Positions 10,318 through 24,560 of a DNA stretch of 64,000 nucleotides are shown here, in pieces. The notes under the pieces are model-generated. The model had not been told where the DNA came from and did no database searches. It saw only the letters and a list, made by a program, of their open reading frames with translations. The DNA is from Flaccisagitta enflata (taxonomy: Eukaryota > Chaetognatha > Sagittoidea > Aphragmophora), in the NCBI GenBank assembly GCA_965153355.1, contig OZ231128.1, positions 52,576,001 to 52,640,000 of the forward strand. Reading direction: 5' to 3'. Both the position numbers and the translations under genes were made by a program. Numbering within the stretch: position 1 is the stretch's first letter; each line of letters starts with the position of its first letter.

Positions 10318-11720
10318 GGCGGTAAATATCTTGCATTTGACAAAATAATTTGACAAATAATTGACGAATTATTTTGGCAAATGATTTATGCAAATAATCA
10401 AAATCAAACGAATAAGCAGGACAGAGAACAAATTGACAATATTTAGCATTATATTTTCTATAACCTCGGTCAAACTGATAGTAGCGATAAAAGTGGGAAG
10501 TTGCTAGGAGAATGATCAATCGGGAAAAAGTCAAAGTAAGCCTTCGACTTTTTGACATGTTCCAGAGAAACATGGTTTCATTATTATATATGAAAGTTGA
10601 GGCTCTTAATCGACTGAAAGAGCTCTTAACAAAATTGATAGAGTAAGTGAACTTGATAATTATTTTTCATTTTGCGCCAATTAGAATGCTCTGCGACAAA
10701 TATTCTTCAAGTTATGATTTTTTAAATATTTTTTTTTAAATCAAATTGAATTATCTTATTCTGCTCAGTCTGTTTTTATTTTAGATTTTAAATGGAAATA
10801 TAGAAAAAATGTTTTGATACATGTTTGAGCATGCAAATACGAGAAAGCATGTCAGTCAGGATAGTTGCTCATCTGTGAGGGTGTTTTTCAGTATTTTAGC
10901 TCATTTGGCTCAGTTTTTTCAATCTGATTTCAATTAGGATAAATAAATACAAGAAAACAAGTTTATGAGCGTCCTTTTTTCTCTGATTTTCAATGCAATC
11001 AATATATACAATTACTTTTAATTTAATATAACAAATAAAAAAATTGCAGCAACTGTAGATAAAAAGTTGAGCTGACTAATGCTTACGACTTTTTTCTCAC
11101 GGCGATAGCCGCCATTACTGGTTAGTCCACCAACAAACAGACTGATTGAAATAGGTTATCAAGTTTCACGCACGAAACTGTCTATAAAACCCGTGGTAAT
11201 CCTTTGTATAAATGACAAAAAAAAATACACTACCCAATTACAAGTTGACGTTTTTTTACGATTTTGTACTTGTGTACTCCTGCGATCATGTGATCAACGT
11301 CATCATCAAAAACATCATCATCATCATGAAAAACGCGATAAGCATCTCGAACCCCCGAAAACATTGATGAATAGTCCTTCACTAGGACAACTAATCATTC
11401 ATTCTAATGACAGTTTTCCAATGACAAGGCTCCCGCTAATGCTCACACATAAACACGCATGAACACGCACGCATAACCTTTACTCCTAATGGTCCGCCTG
11501 TCCGTCTTCAGTGTTTTAAATTCATACATTTGTCTGTCTCTGTCTTAACAGTGCCGGTTTCTGGGTATTTTTTCTTTATCTCTTCTCTGACGCTTTTAAG
11601 TTGCGGACACTCAACTCTATATGATCATAAGGGGCATTGTCCGTCCGTTAGTCTGGGGTCATCGAGCCGAAAAGTGAATAATCAAGCATTTGAGATACAT
11701 TTTGTGAATATTTGTTTACA
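10318..11720. other. Intergenic, no gene seen
   Basis: AT-rich unique-looking sequence. A fragment ACGACTTTTTTCTCACGGCG with GATAGCCGCC at about 11087-11125 recurs at 25610 and 27250, so at least part is repeat-derived. A short CAT/ATC-rich stretch near 11300 is simple sequence. Confidence 0.4.
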
Positions 11721-11816
11721 AGTGGTATTGGGGGTTGGGGTGTGGATGGGGGTCGAACACCCCTTCCCACCCATCCGCAACAATATTGTGAACCCGCGTC
11801 ACTTGTTTCTTTCTCC

Positions 11817-11952
<136 letters not shown>

Positions 11953-12139
11953 TGCATTTATAAATCGACACTCTACACTATTTTTTTCTTCTTTTTTTTC
12001 TCATCTCTCTTTTTCTTCTTTATTTTTTCAACTTATCAATAAGAAAAATATGGAGCCTGATCTCTAAAAGAGTTGAAAATCGATGCTGCACCGTAGTCTC
12101 TCTCGTCAGTGATTGTTTTTTAGGCAATAATGCATTAAA

Positions 12140-12752
12140 TGACGGCGAGTATTTGATGCCACATTTAGTGTTTTCTACATTTTTTCAACTATAGTTGAAT
12201 AATAATGATGCTAAAAATATTTTTAAAAGATAAATTGTCCCCAGAAACACACTGTGTGTATGTCTTTGTCATATGCTGACCTTTAATGAACCTTATAATC
12301 AGCAATTCACATAAGCAAAGCAAAGAAAAAAAGGTTTTTACTGAAATTTGGTTTACACTTTTTATCCAATTGCTGCTGTTAAAATTATAAGACACTCAAA
12401 TGCAGAGGAATTTTGCATTTTCAAAAACATAGCAGCCTCTGTAATCAATCTTGGGAGGCGGCTATGTTCTTCATTTTTGTATTTTTCCATTTTCTATGCA
12501 AAGTTATAATTTTAACAAGCCTCCTATCAGTGAACAAATATGAAACTCTGGAAATTTTTTAAGTGGATATTTTAAGTTGATGGTATCAATACTTGCTCTT
12601 TTATCTAATTTGAATGCAAATTTTGCAATTAAATATCTACCATGATATATTACAATGATTTTTTCAATGTCATTTTTCATTTCTATTCTCATGAAAATTT
12701 CTATTGTGACCCCTGTTGACACACTAAATCTTGCCTTCAGATGCTCGCCGTC
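12140..12752. mobile_element. Inverted-repeat insertion present only in duplication unit 1
   Basis: Ends are inverted: GACGGCGAGTATTTGATGCC at 12141 and, on the right, GGCAAGATTTAGTGTG-type sequence before CAGATGCTCGCCGTCC at 12738-12753. Unit 2 lacks it (about 14252-14270). An internal palindrome (CATAGCAGCCTC..GAGGCGGCTATG, 12428-12470) lies at the middle. Size ~610 bp, no transposase, so a MITE-like element of unknown class. Confidence 0.75.
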
Positions 12753-12949
12753 CTATTCTATTTCCAAATGAAAAAAAAATACACCCCTCAGTTTACTCAT
12801 ATCATGGATATTGTCTCTATCTCCAAAACACTACCATGGGGGATGCATTACGAGTAAATAATTTTCTCCCTTTTCAAGCGGTGGAAAGTTCATTCAATCT
12901 TGTCATATCTTATGGATTTTTTTTCTCGTCGGGAATGAAGCAAGTGACT

Positions 12950-13180
12950 CGGGGTTACAATATCGTTACGGACGGGTGGGCAGGACAAACAACTCCCATC
13001 CATACCATCCTCCACCCAATGCCTTACTCATACACACAGTCAATACTGCATTCATAACTGCAGCCTCATTAATGCGCGTTTTCACACTTTTCGACTAGAT
13101 CATCACGGACATACGCACAGACGGATGGACCAACGAATACAAAACCTCTTAAAGAGTTGCTTTGCCGCAACTGACAAGTT
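12950..13180 (-). mobile_element. Short hairpin element, subfamily I' (unit 1)
   Basis: Minus strand: AGTTGCGGCAAAGCAACTCT, TTAAGAGG, a GTCCGTC-like array, AAAGTGTGAAAACGCGCATT, a GGGTGGAGGATGG core, CTGCCCACCCGTCCGTAACG and ATATTGTAACCCCGAGTCAC. The same copy is duplicated at 14460-14700. Confidence 0.7.
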
Positions 13181-13854
13181 CATGAAAACCAGGTTGGTCA
13201 ATCTGCAAAAGGTCTTTTGATCATATTGTTATCATCAAGGAGTATTAGGATACGAATTCAAAGACTAGACGCTCACCTTTTTTGTTTTCAAAAATTTCAT
13301 TTATCTCCCTGATTTTATGAGCAAGTTTTTGGTTTGTTTGTTTGTTTGTTTGTTTGTTTGTTTGTTGGTTGGTTGGTTGGTTGGTTGGTTGGTCAGTCAG
13401 TCAGTCGGTTTGTCCATCCATCCATTTTTTAAACATTTTGAAAACATTTCAAAGGTATTCAAGGTATCCATAAGTGCCTGTTGGTCAGTCAGTCCGTCCA
13501 ATGTTCGCTCAGTCAGTCCGTCTGTTGGTCCATTACAAGGTTTTCCATCCGTCACAAAGGGTTTTTTTGTGTCACAAAGTTACAAAATTCTTTTTAGTGC
13601 GTGTGTTTTTTTTTTTAATTTTTGAACATATAGGAGAAGGATGCCTATTCCATGAAAAACTGGTGAAAATCTTTGTTCTGGCAGAAACAGTAACAGATAA
13701 AATATGATTTTCCAAGGATTTCATGAATCTTATTCTCAACAAAACTAGGTAGAGTCACTAAAAGTATATGTATATTGGTCAATCGTTACTTGTGCTAAAT
13801 CAAGGTCGTATGAACTGCCCCCCAGTCACCGACAGGTGGGCAGAAGCAGAACAG

Positions 13855-15378
<1,524 letters not shown>

Positions 15379-15490
15379 AAGCGAAAAAAACGCTCAAATT
15401 TTGATTTGCATACGGATGGACCGACGGACAGACCGACAGACGGACCAACGGACCAACGGATGGCCAAGTTCTAGGGTCGCGTGAAAAAAA
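15379..15490 (-). repeat. Head of a hairpin element (fragment)
   Basis: A GGACCGACGGACAGACCGAC array followed by a decayed TAGGGTCGCGTGAAAAAA head. It lacks a recognisable tail. Confidence 0.45.
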
Positions 15491-15750
15491 ATGTAAATTT
15501 CTCATAATTAATACGCAACTCTACAAGAGCTTGAAGAGGCTTTGTCCATCCGACAGATTGATATACAAGGGGAATCAGCGAAAGGAATTATGTATTTATC
15601 AACTTACAGTCAACTGACAGTGTTGCTCAAAGAGCCGAGTCAGCCTGAGTGGCACGCATAAGATAGAACGAGGGCAACTTTCACCGCGATTGATCTTTTG
15701 TTTGGGACATAGTCATAGGCGAGATCGCTTGAAAACAAATGGTTATTAAA

Positions 15751-16078
15751 CAGGCCTGTATAAAGTTGAGTATTTCCCCCCCCCCCCGTGGGGGGGGGGA
15801 ATAAAATTAAAAGGTTTGGAGATGGGGAAAAAAATCAAAAGCTAGAAAAGAAGAAAAAAGAAATTTTTTGAAGATTTAACACTTATGGTAGTTCCAAATG
15901 GAAGTATCTGATTACTACAACACATTTTAACACTATTTAAACCTATAACATACCGTTTATAGCTTTGTGGGGAAGAAAATCATTGATTCTATAATGTGAT
16001 GCAATGCATCGCGGGGAAGAAAATCAAAGGCAGGGGGGGGGAATAAAATCAAAAGCCGCTCAACTTTATACACCCCTG
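15751..16078. mobile_element. TIR element, CAGGSSTGTATA family, copy 1
   Basis: Left end CAGGCCTGTATAAAGTTGAG and right end CTCAACTTTATACACCCCTG are inverted repeats. Just inside the left end is a perfect C-run/G-run hairpin (15777-15801), and near the right GAAGAAAATCAAAGGCAGG with a G run. Copies at 25467-25827 and 45901-47044; no ORF. Confidence 0.8.
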
Positions 16079-16799
16079 TAATATTAAATCAAGTACAAGC
16101 GATCGTGAACAATTTTCTTTTAAATTTCATTCAGCCCAAATGTAGCCAATATGCGGTGCCGTACAGCGGAAGTAATATCGACCTCCACATCATAACCTGC
16201 TTCAACTTGTCTGGTATCAGTTCATAAAACCAACAATGTTATGAGTCAACTTATACTTCCCGCTGTAACTTAGTGTTATTGTTCCCGCTGTGGTGGGTTG
16301 GAATTGACTGGTAAGCGCAGCTTTCATTCTTACAATTTCTTTTCCCTCTCTTCTTCTGTTCTTCCATTCCTCCCTACTTAACCCTCAAAAATAAAGGAAA
16401 TTGCGCAGTTCTCTCTGTCTGTCTCTCTTTCAGTCTTTGTCTTTTCTCATAGCTTTAAACTTTTTTTTGTTATTATTTCATTCAGTCTGAGTCAGATACT
16501 TTGTCCACAATGTTAATTTGAATCAAAGCATGCATTTACATATATGTAAGAATTTATCCTACATTTATGGAAAAAGATCTCTTTGATTTGAGCTACTTAC
16601 TGAAATGCCCAATTGGTCTTTGATAAATGAAAATAAAAAAAGTATCAAAATATCTTTCATTGTAAAACAAATGATAGCCCATACTGGTTAAAACTGAAAA
16701 ATGATTTTTGCCAATTAGGGATTAATTTTGCCTTACCTTTGAATACTTGCCAGTAGCTTGCCTGCAATGGTTTGTCCATCCTTGGTCAAACTTTACTTT

Positions 16800-17452
<653 letters not shown>

Positions 17453-17784
17453 CTCTCATGAGATTCTGCAAAGAGTTTTTTTAGTCCAGGTAAGGCAAGA
17501 GAACAACATCGGCTGTAAGTCCACTAAAAGTCCAACTTACAATTTTGTTGTCTTTTCTTCTTTAGGAGGGAATGAAAAAGAAATGTTATCACTGTGATCC
17601 CGCTATAACTGTCCGCGTTGCGGGACCACACAGCGGCCCCATTTTGGGCCACGTCATATCTCCTTTAGATGCTTTGTTCCCTATAATCATGATACTTGAA
17701 CAAGGCTTCAATCATGGGGCAAAACAAGATTGAATACAGTCCATTTATTCATCAATGAATACCTTAAACATTTGTAAGACACAA

Positions 17785-18378
17785 CTAACAGGGTGTGCAA
17801 AAAATTTCGTACTAACCATCAAATCTATAAAAAAGATACCTAGGTTTAGAGAAATTCTTTACAGTTAATGTTCAAAATTAAAAACTAGGTTATTTAACAT
17901 GCTAAAGATAAGGAAAAATGATAAATGATAGACAGTAGAATATGTTTTTAGACCAACAGGGACATTAGTAGAAAGTCACATAAAATTTCTTCTTTTGTGA
18001 AAAAACATTTATCTCATATCTAAATTTGATTCATATATATATCACTTTTGTTGACTGAAACCCCTCCTAGACGACCTAACTAACTCCCCTTGATACATTT
18101 ATTCTCAAACAATCCATCTTAGGGCTAATAAAGTTGCAAAAACCTTCATTTTAGAATAAACACAGCTCTGCAAATTAGATCATGTCAAAATCTGATTTCC
18201 TGTTTTTTCTTAAGTACATGTCATGGCCATGTATGGAAATTATATCAGCTGTTCTTTGTTTCTACTTTTACTTTAACTAACTGAGATACTCTGGTTCAAA
18301 TTTTAACTTATAGCTCTAATAACAAGTATGGTTTTCAAGCCATAGAGCAAGTACGAAATTTTTTGCTCACCCCGTTAG
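17785..18378. mobile_element. Inverted-repeat element next to Tc1-like relic
   Basis: Terminal repeats of ~29 bp: CTAACAGGGTGTGCAAAAAA at 17785 and, inverted, TTTTTTGCTCACCCCGTTAG ending 18378, both continuing into TTTCGTACT. The CAGGGTGTGCAAAAA start is Tc1/mariner-like. The inner edge of the right repeat coincides with the stop codon of the transposase relic at 18375, so this is probably the 3' region of that element with duplicated ends, or a MITE derived from it. Confidence 0.65.
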
Positions 18379-18680
18379 TATTTTGTTCGACCTTCCTGGG
18401 CATCAACTACGGCTATTGGCATGCTTCCATTAAGTGATTGAATGTAAGTTGGTGTAAAGCTCTTCTACACCTTGAGAAAGATTCTCTTGAGCCTGGACAT
18501 GTAGCCACAACTGAAGCTTCTGCATCTGACTCTGTGACCATTTGATCTGATTGTTGTCTGGACTATTTGCAGGCCAACTTGACGCCAACTTGACGCCAAC
18601 TTGACACCATCTTGACACCAGTTTGACACCCTGGTCTGATCAAAAAGGCGCATTAGTAACTGACAATGTTGCGCTTGGAA
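18375..18680 (-). pseudogene. Tc1-like transposase, C-terminal relic
   Basis: Minus-strand frames contain RVSNWCQDGVKLASSWPANS PDNNQI, matching the conserved Tc1 block around 'WPANSPDLNPIE' that carries the last catalytic acidic region, and, after a frameshift near 18430, SMPIAVVDAQEGRTKY, which matches the usual Tc1 C-terminus (SMP.R...VI.a.GG.TKY). The catalytic acidic residue after NPI appears lost (NQIKW). A 12-13-bp CAACTTGACGCCA unit is locally repeated at 18577-18630, further breaking the frame. No N-terminal half was found. Confidence 0.7.
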
Positions 18681-18828
18681 CTATGAAATTCTTAAATGCA
18701 ATTCTTTTGCCATTTTCTACTTTGGGTAGCAATTTTGTTTTGCTTGTCATCTCTAAACGACTAAACTTAAAGCAGTGCGGTTTGCGCCACTAGCTCAGAA
18801 ATTTGATGAAGTTTCCAGACATCACCGA

Positions 18829-19027
18829 TTTTAAGTCGCTTTGTCCGTAGGTTGGTCGGTCGGTTGGTTGATCACATTTTTTTTTTTATCAATTTTATTT
18901 CTTTAGGGTATTTTAGGTCAGATAAAAGTGTAAAAAGTCATTCTAGGTCATTCTTAGTCATTCTAAGTCATTCTAAGTCATTCTGAATGTAAGTCTCGCA
19001 CGCGACTTACAGGTGTTGGCCTTGTTT
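18829..19027 (+). mobile_element. Short hairpin element, subfamily IV
   Basis: AAGTCGCTTTGTCCG, a short GGTCGGTCGGTTGG array, TCACATTTTTT, then decamers TCATTCTAAG (18920-18985), the hairpin GTCTCGCACGCGACTTAC and AGGTGTTGGCCTTGTTTT. Confidence 0.75.
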
Positions 19028-19363
19028 TATGTTTGCATCATTCTTTTGGTAGTTATGCCCCATAATGCTTGTCTAATGTCTATACATGTTAGCAAGATAG
19101 TTAACTTCACGAATAGTATTTAAACTTTTTGGACCAAAATCCAACTTTTTTTGGACAGACGTTTGGACTTGTGAGCTCGTACGATGGATAGAAATGAATA
19201 TTTTCTGAATACAGAAGATTTAGATAGATAACTCAATATTCATATCTGTCTATAAAATTCTAAAGGAGGGGGACTGGTAGGAAGGACGGGTAGGGAGGGG
19301 GCGCGCGAGGGGGGGGGGGGCAGGGAAAAATCGAGCATGTAAAGAGAAAAAAGTCATCCAAGG

Positions 19364-19856
19364 ATCGCACATGGTCAGCGGTACCCGATGCCCTGCTTGG
19401 AGTGATCAGCTGAAGCAGTGAAGTGGGAGCAGGGCAGTGGCCCCAAAGGGCCGATGTCCTGTGGGACACAGGGGTGAATTTCCATACATCCTGAGAGGGC
19501 CTATTTGAAGTCTTTGGGGCTATTTTCCATGTTATGCAATAGGAATTTTACATTTTTCTTATTTTTCGGTCAATTTTCCATGTTATTTAATGGGAAATCT
19601 GTATTTCTTCACTTATTTGTAATTTTTCCATGTATTCAATGGGAGGTTTGCATTTCGCCAATTTTCTATGTTATTCAATGGGAATTTGAGGATTGAGGAG
19701 TTTCGGGGTAGGGGGGAGGACGGGCGTACACACGGACGGATGTATGGATGGACGGACGGACAAACAGACAGACAGACGGATGGACGGATGGATGGATGTA
19801 TGGATATTCACCCCTGTGTCCTACAGGACATCGGCCCTTTGGGGCCGCTGCCCAAA
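19364..19856. mobile_element. Foldback element, GGGCAGCGGCC family, copy 2
   Basis: Left arm: GATCGCACATGGTCAGCGGT, ACCCGATGCCCTGC, then GGGCAGTGGCCCCAAAGGGC and GATGTCCTGTGGGACACAGG. Right arm (19806-19856) is its inverse: CCCTGTGTCCTACAGGACAT, CGGCCCTTTGGGGCCGCTGCCC. The core has four ~55-bp AAT..TTTCCATGTTATTCAATGGGA units and a GGACGGATGGAT array. Confidence 0.8.
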
Positions 19857-19995
19857 AAGGAACTCAGAGAAACTGGAAAATTCAATTTGAGAGCGAAACG
19901 AGAGAAAGATTCAGTGAAACTTTGGGTTTAAAAAATTCCATCAATTCAACCGCCATTTATTCTGTGCGCGAGAATAGTAGGGAAAACACAGGACA

Positions 19996-19999
<4 letters not shown>

Positions 20000-20057
<58 letters not shown>

Positions 20058-20165
20058 ATAGAGACAGACAGATCAACAGATAGACAGACAGACAGACAGA
20101 CAGAGACACAGTGACAGAAGGACAGAGAGATAGAGAGACAGAGAGAGACAGACAGACAGACAGAG
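20000..20165. repeat. (GA)n and (GACA)n microsatellite
   Basis: GA repeats at 20000-20054 continue as GACAGACA and GATAGAGACAG units; a further short GA run lies at 20237-20260. Confidence 0.95.
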
Positions 20166-20349
20166 ACGAAAAAGTAATTTTTTATTCTTTTTCTGCGACA
20201 CGTGAAATTGGTAGACGCTGACCCCATAGGGTGAATGAGAGAGAGAGAGAGAGAGAGAGCGAAAGAGCAGCTAGTGTTAGAGAACAATATATTTTCGCAT
20301 AATTAAGTAACTGTGTTATGAGAATGCTTAAAAATTCGCTTCTGTGTAT

Positions 20350-20352
20350 TCT

Positions 20353-20396
<44 letters not shown>

Positions 20397-20679
20397 ATTT
20401 CTTTCTTTCTTTCTTTCTGTCTTTCTGTCTTTCACAATCTTTCTTTCATTATTTCTTTTTTTCTTTCTCTTTTCTTTTTGTTTCTGTTTGTTTTCTTTCT
20501 TCTTTCTTTCTATCTTTCTTTCTTGCTTTCTTTACTTCTTTCTTTCCAGCTTTTTTTTCTACCTTTCTTTCTTTCCTGTTTTAAATCTTCCTTTCTTTCT
20601 TTCTTTCTTTTTGTCTTTCATCCTTTGATATCAGTTTCTTTATTTCTTTTTTTCATTCTTTTTTTTTTCTTTCTTTTTT

Positions 20680-20750
<71 letters not shown>

Positions 20751-20751
20751 C
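20350..20751. repeat. (CTTT)n field, first part
   Basis: Interrupted then pure CTTT tetranucleotides. It is the left member of a field broken by three short hairpin elements. Confidence 0.95.
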
Positions 20752-20884
20752 TTTTTAGGTGCGACAAAGCACCTCTATAACTGGCTGTGTCCGTTGGTTG
20801 GTCTGTCGGTCGGTCGGTCGGTCTGTAACGCATTTGTTCGACGATCCACACGTCGCACTTTATTGGCCTACTTCGCCTTGTTTA
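20752..20884 (+). mobile_element. Short hairpin element, subfamily III, within (CTTT)n
   Basis: TTTTTAGGTGCGACAAAGCA, CCTCTATAACTGGCTGTGTC, (GGTC)n, GTAACGCATTTGTTCGACGA, CACGTCGCACTTTATTGGCC, TACTTCGCCTTGTTT. CTTT repeats flank it on both sides. Confidence 0.9.
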
Positions 20885-20900
20885 TTTGCTTGTTTGCTAG

Positions 20901-20994
<94 letters not shown>

Positions 20995-21028
20995 TCTTTC
21001 TTACTTTCGTTCTTTCTTTCTTTCTTTT
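20901..21028. repeat. (CTTT)n field, second part
   Basis: Pure CTTT from 20901 to about 20985, then slightly interrupted up to the next element. Confidence 0.95.
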
Positions 21029-21164
21029 TAGTCGCGGACACGCGACTCTAGAACTTGCCATGTCGGTTGGTAAGTCGGTCACATTTTTGAATTCCGAGCG
21101 GTTTTCGCAATACTGCTCCTGCCCAACCGTCCCCGACTAGATTGCCGTGTATCCGGCCTTGTTT
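21029..21164 (+). mobile_element. Short hairpin element, subfamily VI, within (CTTT)n
   Basis: TTTAGTCGCGGACACGCGAC, TCTAGAACTTGCCATGTCGG, a short GGT array, ATTTTTGAATTCCGAGCGGT, TGCTCCTGCCCAACCGTCCC, then CCGTGTATCCGGCCTTGTTT. A reverse copy with the same core is at 55083-55242. Confidence 0.88.
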
Positions 21165-21180
21165 CTTTCTTTCTTTCTTA

Positions 21181-21255
<75 letters not shown>

Positions 21256-21256
21256 T
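21165..21256. repeat. (CTTT)n field, third part
   Basis: Pure CTTT between two hairpin elements. Confidence 0.95.
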
Positions 21257-21298
21257 AGTTTTGGTTTCTTCCTTTTTTCTATTTTTTTTTTTATTTTC

Positions 21299-21463
21299 TT
21301 TTTAGTTGCGGACACGCAACTCTATAAGAGGCTTTGTCCGTCCGTCGGTCGGTCCGTCGGTCCGTCGGTCCGTCCGTAACCATCGAGTCAAAAAGTGGGA
21401 AAACACACATTTCCGCACCTGCCCACCCGTCCGCAACTGATGGCCGTGTATCCGGCCTTGTTT
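21299..21463 (+). mobile_element. Short hairpin element, subfamily I
   Basis: TTTAGTTGCGGACACGCAAC, TCTATAAGAGGCTTTGTCCG, a GTCGGTCC array, AAAAAGTGGGAAAACACACA, CACCTGCCCACCCGTCCGCA, ACTGATGGCCGTGTATCCGG, CCTTGTTT. It is the cleanest example of the superfamily. Confidence 0.92.
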
Positions 21464-21629
21464 CTTTTCTTTTCCCTTTTCCCTTTCCCTTTTCTCCTTC
21501 CCCTTAATTGATAAGTACATGAACTATCTTGGCCAAAAGAAACGCGACACCCTGGGAATAACATGATTCATTTACCAAATTCTAACAAACTAAAATAATT
21601 CGTAAATCATGCAAGCTTTTTTTACAAAA

Positions 21630-21840
21630 ACAAGGTCGGATACACGGCTACCCCAGTCGCGTGCGGGTGGGCAGGGGCCGTAATTGAGGTCAATGCATCA
21701 TTTGGGCAATAGCAGTGAGGCCAGAGACCATAAAAACCCAAAAAAAGTAAAGTGTGACGGACGGACGGACAGACCAATGGACCAATGAACCGACGCACCG
21801 ACAAAGCGGGGTGTAGAGTCGCGTAACACGCGACTAAGAA
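21630..21840 (-). mobile_element. Short hairpin element, subfamily II
   Basis: Minus strand: TAGTCGCGTGTTACGCGACT, CTACACCCCGCTTTGTCGGT, array, CTGCCCAAATGATGCATTGA, CACCCGCACGCGACTGGGGT, AGCCGTGTATCCGACCTTGT. Confidence 0.88.
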
Positions 21841-22055
21841 ATCAAGCTGTGAGTGTAGAATGCCATTTTTAGAACATTTCTTCATTGACAGAGATGATGA
21901 TATCTTCTCATTTTTTTACAATTTTTGCAAGCCCATGATTTTCAAAGTAGGTCTACTCCTTTGCTCGCCATTTCCAAACGGCTTAAGCTACAGAATCCAG
22001 ATTGCGCTCATCTTTTTGATTTTTCGATGTAGAATTTTTTTTTTTTTTTAAGTTT

Positions 22056-23060
22056 CTACAGTATGATTTTTTTCAAATGAGACAAAAGATCACAACATAA
22101 ATCCTAAACGAATCAACATAATCAAATTCGGAAAAAAACGCCTGAAAGAGAATGTTATTGCATTTATTCATGCCAAATTTCAGCATTCCGTCTCAAGTAG
22201 TTTAGCTTCAATTTACATTTAAAGTGAAGATTTCAATTTCTTCATACTCCTATGGCAAAGAAAAAAGGCAAACACTTTGTTTTGCCAATTTTGGCCTAAC
22301 CAAGGACCTGAACCATAGAATATCCAAGACCTTTTGAAAGCTCTGCAAAAATTCTTCCAAACACGACATTGATGGTAATTGTCGCTTAATTCGTTTAGAA
22401 ATGGCAAAGGTTTGAAGAAAAAAATCGCTGATTGAAAAAAATGATCATTTCAATTTTTTTCCAATGAGCAATTTTAGTCTTTTCGTTTTTTTCAATGATG
22501 CAGCTCGGGATTGTCTTAGCTACTTGTTATCCATGAGCAAATTAAAGAGCTTCAAATTTTTCTTTAAAATGGCACCAAGAACAAATTTTTGACTTATTGC
22601 ATTTGATTTTTATGTTTGAATAAAGATAACCCATGAAAATCACGTAGTGAAATTCCACATTCTTGACTACCTGTCTTCATCCTAAAAATTCCTAATGCCA
22701 TTTCTTAACGGATAGAGCCAGGACTTCCAGCAAGGTCTCTTTTGAAAGATCTTTCACAGAGCTTCAAAATGGTCATAGATTTTGCTATGTTTTTCTCATT
22801 GCTTGGATGTTAAACACTGACAAACAAGTAGTTCGCTTTTTTTCTTTTGCCATAGTTAAAGAAAAGTTATTTTGGATGATTCATAGTTTGACTTCAAAAA
22901 GCGATTGAGGCTAAACTACTTGAGACGGAATGCTGAAATTTGGCATGAATAAATGCAATAACCTACTCTTTCAGGCGTTTTTTTTAGAATTTGAATAAGT
23001 CAATTTGCTCAGGATTTATGTCGTCATCTTTTGTCTCATTTGAAAAAAATCATACTGTAG
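22056..23060. mobile_element. Foldback element, CTACAGTATG family, copy 1
   Basis: Inverted arms of ~155 bp: CTACAGTATGATTTTTTTCA at 22056-22213 and its inverse ending CATACTGTAG at 23060, both continuing through AGGCGTTTTTTT, ATTCATGCCAAATTTCAGCA and CCGTCTCAAGTAGTTTAGC. The core holds CATTTCTAAACG words. No transposase. Confidence 0.85.
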
Positions 23061-23437
23061 CTTCTTAAGAAGCTAAAATATCCAAAGTTAAAGTTATATA
23101 AACTTTTTTTATGTGTTTTTTCACAATTTTTTTACTAATTCTGAAAATGACTATTTTTGTTTTTTTGTTTGCCATTTCTAAACGATTTAAGATACAGAAA
23201 CCAGATTAGACTCATTTTGCAGATTTTTAGGAGTAGATTAATTTGTTGTTTTTTTTCAAGTTTCTAGCTACTCTGGAAGCCAAGATATTCTTGATAAAAG
23301 GTGTCGCGTTTCTTTTGGCCAAGATAGTATCTCAATTATGTCCTTTTATGGCGGACGTACACCTGTCACTGCCCCCGTGCGCGACGATACAGTTAACCCG
23401 CCACTCTCCTCTCATCGTGAGTCCAGGTCAAAAGTCA

Positions 23438-23983
23438 TAGTACAGTGGGTTTTTTTGCAGTTTCACATAGTTTGAAGGTTGTTTGAACTATAACTATCAC
23501 TCATGAAATCTTGTCAAGAGCGCTTTTTAAGAAATCTGATAAAAAGAAAATTTCTAACCTTTTTTTTTAATATAAATTTTTTGAAGTTATCCAAACCTTG
23601 TTTTTGTTAGTAAATTTGTAATCCTGATAACATTTCCTTTCATTTGATATGTCGCACTATATACTTTCTCAAAGGATTATAATTTTCAATTTTTTAGCCA
23701 CCGTTGCAAAATTATGACGGTGGCTTAGAAATTGAAATTTCTATTTCTCCATAAAAACATATAGTGCGACTTATCAAACGAAAGGAAATAACATCAAGAT
23801 TACAAATTTGCTATCAAAAAAGAGGTCTGGATGTGTTGAAAAATTCTCAATTTAAAATGAGGCTGAAATTACTCTTTTTTAACTTATTTCTGAAAAAGCG
23901 CCCTTGAAAAGATTTCAAAACTGTTAGTTTTAATTAATGTAACCCTAAGACTATCACAAATTATAAAAAAACCTACTGTACTA
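23438..23983. mobile_element. Foldback element, TAGTACAGTGGG family, copy 2
   Basis: Ends TAGTACAGTGGGTTTTTTTG and AAAAAAACCTACTGTACTA are inverted. Arms pair through AAGAGCGCTTTTTAAGAAAT and again around the centre (TTTTAGCCACCGTTGCAAAA, near 23693), so almost the whole 546 bp folds on itself. Ends resemble those at 22056 and 39660. Confidence 0.85.
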
Positions 23984-23999
23984 ACAATGGCAAAATAAA

Positions 24000-24560
24000 A
24001 AAAGAGACAACTTGTCATGCTTATTTGTGCTGCACTGATGCTTTAAACTATAAAAAATCAGTGACCGTTTGAAAGCTCTGCAAAAGATCTTTCGAATGAG
24101 ATGTTGCTGGTTATTCTAGCTTTATTCGTTTAGAAATGGCACAAGAATGAATAAAAACATTGCCATATTCAGTTTTGGGATTCAACTGAATTAAAAAGGT
24201 TTTGAAACGAAGTAGTTAACTTTGACGAGCTCTAACTTTTAAACGGTTTGAGTTACAAATCTGGGATTGGTCTTAAATGAAAGAAAATTCAAAAATCTTT
24301 GAAAAAACGTTTAAAAAAAAAGTTCAAACAGATTTTTTCTCTATTTCTTTTATGAACAAACAAAAAGGTACAGCTTTTTCAATGTGGTTTTTACACTCTT
24401 GACCATCTACTCTTTATTCTTATGTCATTTCTAAACAAAAAAAGCTATGACAACCAGCATAGTCCCATTTCGAAGATCTTTCGAAGAGCTTTAAAACGGT
24501 CATGGATTTTGCTATGTTTTTCTCATTTGATGAATGTGAAACATTGAAAAACATTTGGTC
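24000..24560. repeat. Dispersed CATTTCTAAACGG repeat region
   Basis: Words such as TTCGTTTAGAAATGGC, AACGGTTTGAGTTACA and GAAGAGCTTTAAAACGGTCA recur in both orientations. The same motifs lie inside the foldbacks at 22056-23060 and 39660-40433 and at 53890-54130, so this is decayed material of that family. Confidence 0.55.
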
